From: Monodelphis domestica
Taxonomy: Eukaryota; Chordata; Mammalia; Didelphimorphia; Didelphidae
DNA length: 64,000 bases
Direction of reading: 5' to 3'
Assembly (NCBI RefSeq): GCF_027887165.1
Contig: NC_077231.1
Span: forward strand, 125,815,487 to 125,879,486
In this document: in pieces, positions 40,901 to 53,284 of the stretch
How the letters are laid out: every line of letters starts with the position of its first letter
How positions within the stretch are numbered: the stretch's first letter is position 1
Position numbers and translations under genes: made by a program
Notes under the pieces: generated by a model
Databases searched by the model: none
What the model was told of the DNA's origin: nothing
What the model saw: the letters and a program-made list of their open reading frames with translations, nothing else

Positions 40901-41792
40901 ATTTTTTCTCTCTTACCTTCTGTCTTGGCATTGATGATACGAGGGATCAAGACTAGGCTCTCTTGAGGAAGGCCGGTCTCGAACCAGCACTTCGCAGAGC
41001 CCATGAAGGGCCAGAGACCTTATTGGGGGGAGCACAGAACAAACTGTATAATGGAGCCTTCGGCATTCAGATGTTCTTGTGGAAATGCTTTTTCAGACAA
41101 TGTGGCAGAGCCTCAGAAAGGCTGTTTCATGCCGCTGCTTCCCAAAACACTTTAGACATTTTGTAGGCGCAGGTGAAGAAATTACATCAGCAAACTGTTC
41201 TGCAGTTGAGGTTGATATCCAGGGGAAAGAATGAGTGGATTCCACTCCTTTGGGATTCTAGTTAGAGTTATTGCAGAATTAATTCTGCTTTTCTGGAGAT
41301 TCTTCTTGACAATCTCTTACTCGGTTGTAATTCTTCATTGTATGTAAGACCTTTTCTTTGCTCGGAGATAGCCAGCACAGTGGATAGCGCCCTAGATTTT
41401 AGAGGCAGGAAGACTTGAGTTCATGCAGACTCTCTCCAATTTTTCTGTGTGTCCGTCGCATCTGGACCAGAGTGTGAGGTGAGCTCCTGGCCAGAGGGAC
41501 ACTGCCTTTCTTTGTATTCCTGGGCTCGGCACAGTGCCAGGAACACGGGAAGACGTGATGAATGCTTATGGACAAAGCATCCTTGAAGCCTTTCCACATT
41601 TAAGGACTGACACAACTTACCCTCCAAGGGCATCATTGCTGAGAACACAGGGTTACCGTGGGATCATAATGAGCCTCTAAAGTAGGATTGGGGGGTGAAG
41701 ATCCAAAGACTAGGGACGAGAGAATGACATAAAGGATACTGAAGCAATGTTTTTTTTAAATAAAAAAAAAGTTACTATGAATATGAACATAC

Positions 41793-41849
41793 CAAGGGTT
41801 GGGTCATATTCCCAGATGAACCTTTTGGTCAGAAATCTCACCACCAGAG
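41793..41849 (-). CDS. RERG: RERG internal coding exon (residues 21-40)
   Basis: A 57-nt exon on the minus strand. The acceptor is TTCCACAG at 41857-41850 and the donor G|GTATG lies at 41793/41792. It begins with CT (completing a split Ala codon), encodes LVVRFLTKRFIWEYDPTL and ends with a single G that pairs with AA of the next exon to give Glu. This is the switch I/effector segment with the G2 threonine (PTLE). Phases at both borders agree with the neighbouring exon, so the three exons form one reading frame. The intron to the next exon is 8534 bp. The preceding exon (start Met and P-loop GxxxxGKS) was not seen in the remaining 22 kb. Confidence 0.94.
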
Positions 41850-42371
41850 CTGTGGAAGAAAGAAGAGATGTTTCATTACAATTTAAAAACTTGATAATCT
41901 TGTAAAGAAAATATGGACATTTGCCTCTGTGTGCTGGCTATCTGCAATGGCAATGTCTCATTGGTTTGCCTCATCCAAATACTTTCTTATCTTGGTCCCA
42001 TTTTGGATCAAAATTTAATCATAATTAAAGCTGCTGTATTTAATGGGTCAAAAGCACATATTAAAGCACTTGGGAGCTAATCCTCTCTTCAGAGATCCAG
42101 ATGATTCTGCACACAAGCAATCTTAGTAGCACAAAGTCCTTCCATCCTCTGTAAAGCGCTGATGGGGACAGAAAGATGGCAGCTGATACTATTTCATGCT
42201 GAGACCACTAGTTGGCCTTACTGATGACATGTAGCTAAAAGCAAAATGGACAAAAAGATCCAGGATTTCAAAATGGTGGAATAATCTTTGTCATTCAAGT
42301 AATGTTAAGTGGATTTTAAAGACAATTACCACATAAATTCAAAAACAGATTAGCCAGCAGTGCATGTGATC

Positions 42372-42545
42372 ATTACACCGGCAAGAATCCAGGCAGCCTG
42401 GAGATAGGAAATCCTGGATTCAACTGTGGCCTCAGCCACTTCCTTGCTGTGTGACCCTGGGCAAGTCACTTAGCTCCTATCGCCTAAGTCCTGGCCCTTC
42501 TGACTTAAAGTTGTTATGAAGACAGAAAGTTAAAAAAATTTTTTT
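42372..42545 (+). mobile_element. CORE-SINE
   Basis: GGCAGCCTGGAGATAGGAAATCCTGGATTCAACTGTGGCCTCAGCC, TGTGTGACCCTGGGCAAGTCACTTAGC. The tail (GTTGTTATGAAGACAGAAAGTTAAAAA) is diverged. Confidence 0.85.
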
Positions 42546-43619
42546 TTAAATGACATATATCACCAAGAACTGTTTCACCTAGAATGGGGGCGGGTCTAAG
42601 AACACAGAGAAATGTGTGCATATTCTCAAAGGCAAAAAAAAACCAAAAAACTGATTTTAAACTCTGCATTCCTTAATAGGCTAATATGATTTTTATCACC
42701 AAAAAATGGGTGATGAATTATTTTGTTGGTGACAAGAATTCATGAAGGGAGCTATGAGCTGCATCAGCTGAAAAGTTTCTCACACTACTGAATCAGGTAT
42801 GAAATGTATTGGTTATTAAAGGATACTTATGGAAATGGTACATATATCTCAGATATTCTCTGTTTAGATGAGGGAAACTATAAAGTTAGTCCTGAGTAAT
42901 GATAACGCTGCAAGGCAGAGGAAAGCTGTCACAGGAACCTTCTGAAATTGACCCTAAAATACTTTGACTTAAAAGGTTCAGGACCAGTTGATTAGGTCTG
43001 AAAAATAACATTGTGTCCTATCACAGAAAGTATTGACTTCATTTGAGGCAAAATATTAATAATGCTAGAGGTGGTGAGTTCCAAGATGCTTTGGTCCTTT
43101 TCATGGTAAGCAGACTTGGGATAGGAAGTCAGTTACTGCAGACTCTTGAGACATGTTCTTTAAGTAATCTGAGCAGAATTATATATCCATTTAAGATGCA
43201 GCATTAATATTAATAATTAAAGTAGCATTATCAGAGGTGAAATATTTTTTTCACAAAATAAATTTTGGTTAAAAGATTACTAATGGGAATAATTCAACTA
43301 AAGTAGCACTTCATTTATTGTCTATGTAGGAAACTAAAATCTGACTTTTAAGATTATAGCCATTTTCCAAACACATTTCTCTATTACGTTGTTTTTATTT
43401 TTCTATTATTAAGTATCTCCAATAATCTGTTCCATTATATCCACCCTCCTCTGAAGAACTTTGTTTTCCTGAAAAATAAAGCCCTTAATACATACCTGGA
43501 TAGTTGAGCAAAAAAAATTCCTACACTAATTCATGTCTGAAAATGCATGTTTCTTTCTTCATTTTAAGTTCATCAGTTCTCTCTAACAAGGTGGTACATG
43601 TTTAATCTTTGGTCTTTTG
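42546..43619. other. unclassified intronic stretch
   Basis: AT-rich RERG intron, no recognisable exon or repeat. Nothing beyond short A/T runs stands out. Confidence 0.4.
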
Positions 43620-44265
43620 TACTTATGGATTATCATTGAATTCATCAGTTTTTCAAAGCCTTTCAAAGTTGTTTTTCTCTATAATGTTATCATTGTTTAA
43701 ATTGTCCTCCTGTTTCTATTTCACTTCTCTCTGCACCAGTTCATAGAGATGTTCCCAGTTTCCTCTGAAATTTTCTACTTTATTATTTCTTATGGTACAA
43801 TATTCCATTATGCTAATCTACCAAAATTTATTTGTTGCCCAATGAGAGGCCATCTTCTTAGTTTCTAATTTTGGGCATCCATAAAAAACTGCTATAAATA
43901 TTTGTATATCTATAGATTCTCTTCTTTTTTAAAATTTCTTTAGGGGTATAGGTCTAGTAGCGGTATAACTGAATCAGAGGGTATATAAAGTCTTCTAACT
44001 TCCCAGGCTTATTACTAAATTATTTTCCAGAATGGCTTGACCAATTTACAACTCCACCAAAGTACCTGTTTTTCCATAGTCCCTCCAATATTTGTGATCT
44101 TACTCTTCTGTCATTTTTGCCAGTTCAAAAATTCTGAGCCAGAACTTGAAAGTTGATTTAATTGGTATTTATGAGTGATTTAGAGTATTTTCTCATGATT
44201 GTTGACAGCTTGGATTTCTTTATTTGAAAACTATAAATATCTGTTGGAGAAATGGCTCTTAATAT
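43620..44265 (-). mobile_element. old L1, antisense ORF2 C-terminus
   Basis: Plus strand is reversed L1: TTCTCTCTGCACCAGTTCATAG, CTTATGGTACAATATTCCATTATGC, CTAATTTTGGGCATCC, CCAGAATGGCTTGACCAATTTACAACTCCACCAAAG, GAGTGATTTAGAGTATTTTCTCATGATTGTTGACAGCTTGG. Confidence 0.82.
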
Positions 44266-45179
44266 TATAAAATTTTTATAAATTTCTTATATTATACTAT
44301 TAAAACTGTGAGCTTCTATGGGAGCCTGAATTGATGACTAAAGAAGTGCATTGCCCAAATTATCTAGGCATTTAATATATCACTATTCCTATGATGGATA
44401 TGAAACTTTTATCAGGAAACACTGCAAATTTTTCCAAAGTTACCTTTCTCTTCTAATTTTTTTACTACATTAAATTTCTTCCCTTCCTTTTAATACAGAG
44501 TATTCCAAACTTAAATTAACCTTAAATTTCACTGCCATCATTATGAAAATTCCTTTTAATATTGTTTATAACATTACTCAAATGTATAGTGATGCCTTAA
44601 GGAACAAACACTAAAGAGTTTCAGGCATGATAAGTCTTTGAAATTCTTGAAACTATTTTAGAAGGCTTTTTCTGCCTTCTCTGTTGTCACCTACCAATTC
44701 TTACTGGCATTATTATGCCCATGCCTAGCTACATCCTTCCTATAAACCACTCCCCACCCTTGCCACCCCATGTTTTCCTGACATATATTTTGGTTCTTCA
44801 GAGAGTGCTTTTTAAAGAATGATTTCCAGGTTCTCAGCTATGTTCCAGGAAGTTAAATCTACTACATAAATAACCTATGAATAAGCGAGGCTATATATGT
44901 ATTCTGAATATTCTTATTCAACAAACATATATGTACTTAAACAAATCAAATATTTATATTTTTGTTTGAAAACTATTTGAGTTTGAAACAAAATGCATTG
45001 TAAGAATGGCACAGACTATTTCAGCTAGATCAACACAATGTAAAATGCTGGCTTTAATAGTTAACTCTGTTTTTAACTTCTTTCTCCTTGTTGATTATTC
45101 ACATACAAGACAGATAATTGTTCCTATATTTTTCAAGGCTTAAATGACTTTCCTCATTTGGGATAAATCAATTAAAAAT
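44266..45179. other. unclassified intronic stretch
   Basis: No repeat confidently named. Part may be more decayed L1. Confidence 0.35.
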
Positions 45180-46555
45180 TCCAGATTTTTCCATTTAGGG
45201 TGGAAAGTCTCAAGATGAATAAAAATTTTCTGTACCTATTATTAAATGATAAATTATTATACACACAAAGAAATTACATGAACACAATTACAGAACACTG
45301 CATACAAATGATAGTTTTACACAATTGGAAAATTATTAATTGCTCATAGGTAAGCTGAACCAATATAATAAAAATGACAGTGCTACTTAAATTAATTTAC
45401 TTATCCAGTGCCATTCCAAACAACCAAAAATTATTTTAAAGAGAGCAAAAATAATAATAAAATTCATCTGGAGGAGCAAAATGTCAAGATATCAAAGATT
45501 TTAATGGAAAATAAAAGAAAGAGGTCCTCGCAGTTTCAGAATTATATTATAAAAAGTGGTAATCTTCAAAACAATCTCATACCAGTTAAAAAATTGGATG
45601 GTGGATCAATGGAATAGATTAGGTAGACAATATACAGAAGTGAATGAACACAGTAACCTAGTATTTGATAAATCTGGAAATCCCATTAAACTATTTGACA
45701 ATAATTTTGGGGAAAACTGAAAAGCAATGTGGCAGAAAAGAGGCATAGATTAACATCTCACACTATATATCATGATAAATTTCAAATAGGTTCATGATTT
45801 AAACATAAAAGATATCATAAGCAAATTAGGGAAGCATACAAAAAAAATAACTGCTAGATCTATAAATTAGAGAAGAGGTCATGACTAAATAAGAAAAAGA
45901 AAAAGAAAAGGATCATGGAAGGTAAAATAGGTATTTCTTACCTCACACCTAGGAGATTGGCTAACATAAAAGGAAAATGATAAATTCTGGAGGGATGTAG
46001 AAAAATAGGAATACTAACGCACTTTTGGTAGAGCTATGAACTGCTCCAACTATTCTGGAGAATAATTTGGAATGATGTCTAAAGGGTTATAAAATAGTGA
46101 TATTGTCCTAGTGACATTGTTGTCTGTACCCCACAGAGCTCAAAGGAAAAGGAAAAGAATCCATACAGAAATATTTATAGAAGCTCTTTTTGAGTTGGCA
46201 AAGAGTTGGAAACTGAGGGGATGGATGCCCATCAACTGGGGAATGATTCAACTAACTATGGCATGTGATTGTGATGGAATACTATTTTCTAGGAAATGAT
46301 GAAGAGAATGGCCTCAGAACAATGAGAATTTGTGTATGAGTTGATGCAAAGTAAAATGAGTGGAAGTAGAACACTGTACCCAGTAATGGAAATATTATAA
46401 CCACAATGAACTATGGAAGATTTAACTACTCTGATCAATACAATATTCAAAGTCAATTCCAAAGCACTTATGATGGAAAACGCTATCTACCTCTGGAGAA
46501 AGAACTGATGAACTCTGAGTGTAGATTGAAGTATATTTGTTTTACTTTATTTTTC
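45180..46555 (+). mobile_element. old L1 (ORF2 second half and 3' end), plus strand
   Basis: ACACAATTGGAAAATTATTAATTGCTCATAGG, CCAATATAATAAAAATGACAGTGC, GGTGGATCAATGGAATAGATTAGGTAGACA, CCTCACACCTAGGAGATTGGC, TCTGTACCCC, AATATTTATAGAAGCTC...GATGCCCATCAACTGGGGAATG, ATGGAATACTATTTTC, GCTATCTACCTCTGGAGAAAGAACTGATGAAC. Many stops and deletions. Its 3' UTR continues at 47085 after an unrelated insertion. Confidence 0.85.
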
Positions 46556-47084
46556 AGGTCTTCTGTTGCCTTTTGTGCTTCTCTTTCCTTTCTACTTCCA
46601 TTACAATGCTCAGTGTGGCACAGAGTATGTACTCTATAAATGACTGCCTTTTCTGAGGATGTAGAAGCACCTTTTAGGAACTATATCCCAATTTCTTCCT
46701 GCTGCTGATCTGGGGATCCACATTTCCATTCTTTCCCTTAGGATCCATGTTCATTTGTCTTCCCTCCCACTATTTACAAGATCTTTATCTCTATTCCATA
46801 AGATCTGTTCAGAAGGTTGGCTGCAAGCAAAGCAGCATGTGCTTTTCCAGTCAGTCCTGTATTTCAAAAACATATGTTGCTATCTTTACAAATATTTGCT
46901 CTATTCCCATTGCCCTCCCCATCATATATCTTCCCAATCCTGGCCCTGCATCCTTCTGCTTAGGTCACTCAGTTACCCTCCTCTGCACTGGTGCCTCATG
47001 GATTTTCTTTTCTTTTTTCTCTTTTTCTTTTTGCTGTTGAACTGTTTCCTTATTAAATATATGCACGTGTATAAAATATGGCTA
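46556..47084. other. unidentified ~530-bp insertion inside an L1 3' UTR
   Basis: The L1 3' UTR stops near 46555 and resumes at 47085. The pyrimidine-rich interior has two overlapping frames (46747-47040, 46755-47090) without domains. Probably a retroelement or LTR piece; not recognised. Confidence 0.45.
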
Positions 47085-47220
47085 CCTTAGCAATATGACC
47101 AATGGGGAAATATGTTTTGTATGACTTCAAATGTATCATATTTCTTGTCTTATCATGGGGTAAGGAAGATGTGAAGTGAGGAAGAGAATATGGAACTGAA
47201 ATAAAAAAAAACAGTAAGCA
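47085..47220 (+). mobile_element. L1 3' UTR terminal piece
   Basis: AGCAATATGACCAATGGGGAAATATGTTTTGTATGACTTCAAATGTATC, CTTATCATGGGGTAAGGAAGATG, then GAAATAAAAAAAAACAG. Terminal part of the L1 at 45.2 kb. Confidence 0.75.
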
Positions 47221-48149
47221 CAAAAATGTTGAATTATTATTTGATGTCCATGTTAAAGCCATGTTTTTGCAGTAGTTAAACACTTAGCAAGCGTCATTAA
47301 GGAAAAAAACCTAAATATGTCACACTAGGTCATACATTAATATTTTTAAAGAGTTAAATAACTTACACAAGTGTCTCAAATGCCCTTTGGCATTTCATTA
47401 TGCTATCTTTGATTTTAATATAAAACTGCCTTCATATCCTGTATGCAACTTTCTATTACAAAAAGCATGAATTTATAATACTTTTTAATAATTAATATGA
47501 AAAGTACTCATATCACTGTCTTGTCCACCTCTGTATAAAAATCAGAGGTGACCTAGTCTGGTCAATTAGAGGAACAATGTGAATGGAAATCGTTTCCCCA
47601 GATTGTTGCAAAGCACTTGACATAATATCTGTCATCCTATTCCTATGGTTGGCAATACAATTGAGTATACCCCAAATTGGTTAAATGATCAAACTCAAAA
47701 GGTCATCACTAATTGTGCAATGTCAGTTTGAAAGACTCAGAAATGGATCTGGATCTGGCCTGGTTTTGTTTCACATTCTTATCCCTGATGTGAATAAAGG
47801 TATGTTGATGGGACTTTTATCAGCTCAACTGATGGCCCAATACTAGGAAGGACTGTTAACATACTGGATGAAAAATTAATATCTAAGAAGACCCTGGCAG
47901 CTCAGAATATTGGGCCGAATCTAATAAGGCTGAACTTTAGAGGAAAACAGGTTAAAGCCTTGTTCTAGTGCCTCGCCTAGGAGAGAGGTGAGACTCCAGG
48001 TCCTTAAAGGTTAAACCAGAAGAACCCAGGCTCAGACACTTTCTATAATGTTGGGAAGGCTTTTAAGAGTCCCACCAACAGTTTGTGTCTATTTTCCAAG
48101 TACCCTATAGGCTGGATAAATATGTATTAAACATTTGTGAAATGTTTAC
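47221..48149. other. unclassified intronic stretch
   Basis: AT-rich, no exon or repeat confidently recognised. Confidence 0.35.
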
Positions 48150-48695
48150 TGCATCCCAGCCAATGCATTAAGGACTAAGGATGAGAAACACAAATATAAG
48201 ACAGTTCCTTCTCTCAATGAATTCATAGGTAACTGGGGTAGGGAGTAGGGAAAGGCATTCCCTTCATAGATAAGCAAATACAGGCTATATGACAAACATA
48301 TGCAAAGGGGATAATCAGGAATCCTTGACACCATTAGGGTTCCAAGAGGTTGAGACAAGGAAGAAGGGCATTCTAGGCATGAGGCACAGCCTTTATCAAG
48401 GTACAGTGGAAGAAAACACAAAGTCACATAAACTGTTTGGCTGGAATCCATAAAACACATCAGGAAGGGATAGTGTGGAAAGGGAGGCTGGAGCCAGATT
48501 GTAAAGGGATTTAAATGCCAAATAGAAGTTTGTATTTCTTTTTTCCCCTATGTAATGAAAAGCCACTGAAATTTCCTGAGTGGGAAGGAGATGGATGTAA
48601 AATGGTCAGAGCAGTGCTTTTGGAATCCATTTGGCAGCCATGTACTGAATGGATTAGAGAAGATAAGAAATTAGAGGTAATGAGAGCAATTAAAA
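48150..48695 (-). mobile_element. L2 LINE, antisense copy 1
   Basis: Reversed L2: TTTACTGCATCCCAGCCAATGCATTAAGGACTAAGG, TTCTAGGCATGAGGCACAGC, GAGGCTGGAGCCAGATTGTAAAGGGATTTAAATGCC, AAAAGCCACTGAAATTTCCTGAG, TGGTCAGAGCAGTGCTTTTGG. Confidence 0.78.
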
Positions 48696-48715
48696 AGCAA
48701 TTTAGTCAATTAATC

Positions 48716-50375
48716 AACATATATTTATTAAGCGCTACCTATTTGCCAAGCACTAAGCACTAGGTTTGGGGAGACAAATACAAAAAATTAAATAATCCAG
48801 CCTCTGAAAAAGCATATATTCTAATGGAGAAGACAAGTACATATAAAAATATACAGGATAAATATAAAGTAAATAAATACAAATATGTAACATACAAAGA
48901 ATAAATACAAGATAGTGTGGGAAAGAGCACACTAGAGTGGCTGGAGGAGCAGGAAAGGCTTTATGCAGAAGCTGGTACCTGAAATTCATCTTAAAGGAAG
49001 AGAAAGACTTTATAAGGCAGAAGTAAGGAGCAAGTGCATGCCAGGAATGTGGGGCAGCCAGTGAAAAGGCACACGTTTAGATAGCAAATGCAATGTCCTG
49101 TGTGAGGCCCAGAAAGAAACTGGATGGCATACTGTGGGGAGGGAAGAAGGGGAGTCATGTCCAATGGTGTTGAAAAGGGAAGATGGGGGCTAGGTTGTGA
49201 AATGTCTAGAAAACTAAAAAGAGTTTACAGTTTAATCTAGAGGCAATAGGAAACCCCTGGAGTTGACTGAGCAGGGGAGTCCTGTATTGTACTTGAGCAG
49301 CAGTGTGTATGATGGTCTGCAACTGTGGAGGACGAGGCAAGGAAACTGCTTAGGAAGCTTTGTAATAATCTAGACATGAGGTGAAGAGTCCTTCAACTCC
49401 GGTGGTAGCTATGTGAGCAGGGAGAAAGGCTTAGCTGCAGATGTGAGAGACAGAAAGAGAAATGGCAAAGTTATCAGCTAAAGACTAAAGAGTCAAGAAC
49501 AATGCCAAGGCTATAAACCTGGGAGACTGGAAGGATGGTGGATCTTTGGCAGACAAAGGGAATGCAGGAAGAATGGAGGTTTTTGGGGAAGAGATAATGA
49601 ATTTGATATCTCTGTAGTATCCAATTTGAAACGGCAAATAGGCAACTGGTGATGTGAGACTGAAGCTCTCAGGTAGAATATTTAATTATATATACACACA
49701 TGTGTGTGTACATATACATACATGGGTTTATATATATATATATATGTTTGTACATATGACATTTGTGTTGAGATGAAAGTTAAAACTAAGGGGTTACTGA
49801 AATAAAGGGTGTGGAAGAGAAGAGAGCCCAGCACAGAGCCATGAGGAATTCTCAGTCAGGAGACACTATGGAGAATGAGCCAGTAAAGAAGACTGTGGCA
49901 TGGTGTGATAGAAGAAGGAAAACCTGGAGGTAGTTATGCCATGAAAACCCAGAGATCAGAAGAAAGGACATTATCCCAGAGTCAACTCACACATGGAAGC
50001 AGGACATGAAGATGGTTAAGTAGAATTGTGAAAACCCAAGGAGAAAGTATTCAGGAGGAGGGGGAAGTCAACAGGGGCAACATTCTATGGAGAGTTTAAA
50101 AAGGACGATAACATAAAGGGCCTTTGGGTTTAACACCACTGGAAACCTTGGAACAAGCAGTTACAGTTTGAATGGCGGGGACAGAAGCCAGATGGAAAGA
50201 GGTTAAAAACTGAGTTGAAGGTGAGAAAATGAAGGCAACGTGTCCAGACAGATGTTTCTGAGAGTTTGACTGTGAAAGAAATGATAGCTACAGGACGTAG
50301 CTCGAGGCCATGGTAAGGTCAAGGGAAGATTTTTTCAAGAATGGGGAAGAGCTGGGCATGCTTGTGCTAATTCTG
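48716..50375 (-). mobile_element. long L2 LINE, antisense copy 2 (~1.7 kb)
   Basis: Runs in reverse from the 3' tail (ATATTTATTAAGCGCTACCTATTTGCC) through CAGGAATGTGGGGCAGCCAG, TTTAATCTAGAGGCAATAGG, TAATCTAGACATGAGGTGAAGAG, ACCTGGGAGACTGGAAGGATGG, AATAGGCAACTGGTGATGTGAGACTGAAGCTC, CAGCACAGAGCCATGAGG and AAGCCAGATGGAAAGAGG. It ends near GGCATGCTTGTGC. The minus strand is the decayed RT C-terminal region. A (TA/TG)n tract lies at 49684-49757. Confidence 0.85.
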
Positions 50376-52254
50376 ATCTTTGCTCTAACATAGCTTGTCA
50401 TATTGTATGGACGGCTGCTTCAGGAATGACTCCCACATCAGTAATGAGTCACTTCCTATCTGCTGAAATAGAACCAATTTCACTTGTGTGTGTATGTGTG
50501 CACACATATGATAATATGTGGTGCTTGCCATGCACAGTATGTTATTATTATTTTTATCAAATAAGTAAGCAAATGATATATAGACATGAATCTTCTGTGT
50601 AATTCATGAGGTTCAGGCCTCTCATTTTCAGAAATCATATTTTCCAATTACTCCTTGCTATCCTCACTTATTCCTATTTTTGGACTTAAGTCACTACATA
50701 GCAAAATATATGTTGATCTGCTTTGGAGGATTTTCTTTCCATTTTGTTTTGCTTTTAATTAATAAACATTTATTTTCTCTCCTTTCTATGCCAACTTCAA
50801 TTTAAAAGAAAAAGAAGAAAAATAAAGCTTTTATAACAAATATACATAATTTTGCTTTGGATGGCTTTATCAAGTTCTCGTTTTGTTTTTCTACAAAAAT
50901 TCTACCTCTGCAAAGATGGTGAATAATCTGATTATTTTCATGGTACACAAATTTATCATGCATATTATGCAAACTTAGCATGAGCACTGACTACAATTTT
51001 TGTTGATAAAATGTCAGATGTCTTTTTGCATGTGGGTAAATGAGAAAACCAACACAATGAACTCCTTTATTTGTTATTTTTCCAAGGGAACCTACGCGAA
51101 ATCCTTCCATTTAATTATAACGTCCTTTTTCTGTTTTTAATTATAAAGAGGATATCAGTATTAATATAATTCAATTCCTAGTAATTTGCCCAGTCATTGA
51201 TCACTGAACCTGGAACTCACATTTAGAGTGCCAATAGCTATGTTATATCTTATAGATGTTCTAAAAACTCCTAGATTCTTAGTTTAATCTGTTCTGGTTG
51301 GGCCATTCTACAACAATTAAGGCAGACTTTCTCTACTTTTGTAAAGATAGTTTATAAACTGTGATTGAGAGGCCTGGGTTGATCCTAAAAAAGCACACAA
51401 CTTGCTGCTGAGACTGTGTATGAACACTTTCCCTAATGATAGAATCAGCTAGAGCTTGTACCCTGATGGGATAACCTTCTGGAATCCAGTCATCTCCATA
51501 ACATAATGAAGTGGTGTGTTGATGTTCCCTCTCCCCAAAAAGAGAGAAAAAGAGATATACAGAGAGGAATGGATAAAAGGAAAAAGCCACCAGCATAGAC
51601 CATCACTGTTTCCTAAAGGGATATATTTAATGTAAAATCAATCACTACAACATGAAGACCAAGGGAGTCTGGAAACCTACTCTGCCAGTCAGCATAAGAT
51701 TTACTTGCCAACTGGAGAGAGATGGCAGCCAAGGGCAACACCAATTTAGAATATAAACCTAGCTGTAATATCTTCCAGTGGAGAATGGTGGATGACTGTA
51801 GAAAATATTGCCTCATCAATCACTAAGAGGTAGTGGAGGGAAAAACAAATTTATGGAAAGTCTGGCAACAAACCCAGCTGAGCAAAGTCATTCAGAGGGC
51901 ATTTGGGAATGAAACAGGATGGGAAAAGGAAGAGAACAAGCATTTATTAAAAGCCTACTATGTGCCAGATAGCTCATTTGACAGATAATAAAATGAGAAA
52001 GGGAGATGACCTGTAAAGATATTATTAAAAAAAAAAAAACCTTTCTTTTCCTGCTAATGCCAATGGAGTTTAACCACATTTGGACTGGGACATCATAGCT
52101 CCAAATGTTCTGAATGAGTAATTAGAAATGGCATTAAAGAAAATCCACAGCAGCTGGGATTAGATCAGTGTCATATAGATGAGGTCCATTCTAGAGCTGA
52201 AAGAGTTTTGAGAACACTGAGGGGCATGATTCTAAAAGTAGAGGAAGGAAAGAT
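50376..52254. other. unclassified intronic stretch
   Basis: No exon seen. A short L2-tail remnant (CAAGCATTTATTAAAAGCCTACTATGTGCCAG, about 51938-51969, reversed) and a possible unknown repeat (51640-51860) are the only hints. Confidence 0.4.
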
Positions 52255-52462
52255 ACAAATAACCAAGACTTATACAGTGTTTTACCTGTTATTACAATTG
52301 GTCATCATAACAAACCCATCACCACCATTTTACAGATGAGGAAACTGAAGGTGACATTGAGTGACTTGCCCAGAGCTAGCAAGAGTCTGAGGCAGTATTC
52401 AAAATCAGGTCTTCCTGATGGCAAGTTTAGTGCTCTAGCCACTTCAACGAGATGCCTTTAAT
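52255..52462 (+). mobile_element. MIR CORE-SINE
   Basis: CATAACAAACCCATCACCACCATTTTACAGATGAGGAAACTGAAGG, GAGTGACTTGCCCAGAGCTAGCAAG, AAAATCAGGTCTTCCTGATGG, CTCTAGCCACTTCAACG. Confidence 0.85.
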
Positions 52463-52625
52463 TAAATTAAATCCTTTTTTTTTTTGTACCATGCACTTTG
52501 ACAATCTAGTGATGACATCTTAGAATGTTATTAAATGTATAAAATAAAACACATAGGATAACAAAGGAAATAAATTATGTAGAAATATAGTTATTTTAAT
52601 GCTAACAAATGCTTTATGCATTCTA
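52463..52625 (+). mobile_element. unclassified DNA-transposon-like repeat, copy
   Basis: ATAAAATAAAACACATAGGATAACAAAGGAAATAAATTATG matches 61280-61330 (AGATAAAATACATAGGATTACAAAGAAAATCAATTATG). Same family at two sites of the window. Confidence 0.55.
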
Positions 52626-52842
52626 AATTGATCCTTGTATTAAATTATATACATAAAATCCTTTGAAATTTTAAAATTAGAATATAATTTTTGCTATTTT
52701 TATTTTTTTTACTAAACTATGGGATAAATATCAGTTTTCTTTGTTACCAAAAAGTCATATATCTACTTTTCCATTCCCATAGATTCTCTACAAAATCTTT
52801 AGTCATTAAGGGCATCCTTATTGAAGCATGAAAGGGTAAAGG

Positions 52843-53053
52843 GGGGAGGCAGCTGGGTGGCTCAATGGATTGAAACCCAGACCTAAAGATAGGAGGTCCT
52901 AGGTTCAAATCTGGCCTCAGACACTTCCTACATGTGTGACCTTGGGCAAGTCACTTAACCTCCATTGCCTAGCCCTTACCACTCTCTGCCTTTGAACCAA
53001 TACATAGTAGAGATTCTAAGATGGAAGGTAAGGGCTTTGATTTTTTAAAAAAG
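52843..53053 (+). mobile_element. CORE-SINE, near full length
   Basis: GGGGAGGCAGCTGGGTGGCTCAATGGATTG head, AGGTCCTAGGTTCAAATCTGGCC, TGTGTGACCTTGGGCAAGTCACTTAACCTCC, CCTTACCACTCTCTGCC, then GATTCTAAGATGGAAGGTAAGGGC and a T/A-rich end. Flanking duplication not clean. Confidence 0.92.
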
Positions 53054-53189
53054 GTAAGAGGAAGACTTCTTTAAATAATATTCCACAGAATATGCATTTT
53101 TGTCATCATACAACTAACTAAAAAGTGTAAAGACTCAATGATGTCACTATACTTAGATAAATATTTGATCTAGTTGAGAGAAATCTTTT

Positions 53190-53238
53190 TTTTTTAACAT
53201 TGTTTTATTTGGTCATTTCCAAACATTATTCACTGGAA
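53190..53238 (-). mobile_element. 49-bp ultra-short L1 insertion with 13-bp target duplication
   Basis: Only the last ~45 bp of the L1 3' end in reverse (TTGTTTTATTTGGTCATTTCCAAACATTATTC). AGAGAAATCTTTT at 53177-53189 is repeated at 53239-53251. An extreme 5' truncation. Confidence 0.9.
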
Positions 53239-53284
53239 AGAGAAATCTTTTAAAAAAGCTTTTCAAATGAATCCCTTCCCAAAA

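Noticed and set aside
45408-45617. 69-codon plus frame as a small protein gene
   Set aside because: Lies inside decayed L1 ORF2 text in a shifted frame.
46747-47090. 97- and 111-codon plus frames
   Set aside because: Low-complexity Phe/Ser/Leu translation of a pyrimidine-rich tract, two frames over the same bases.
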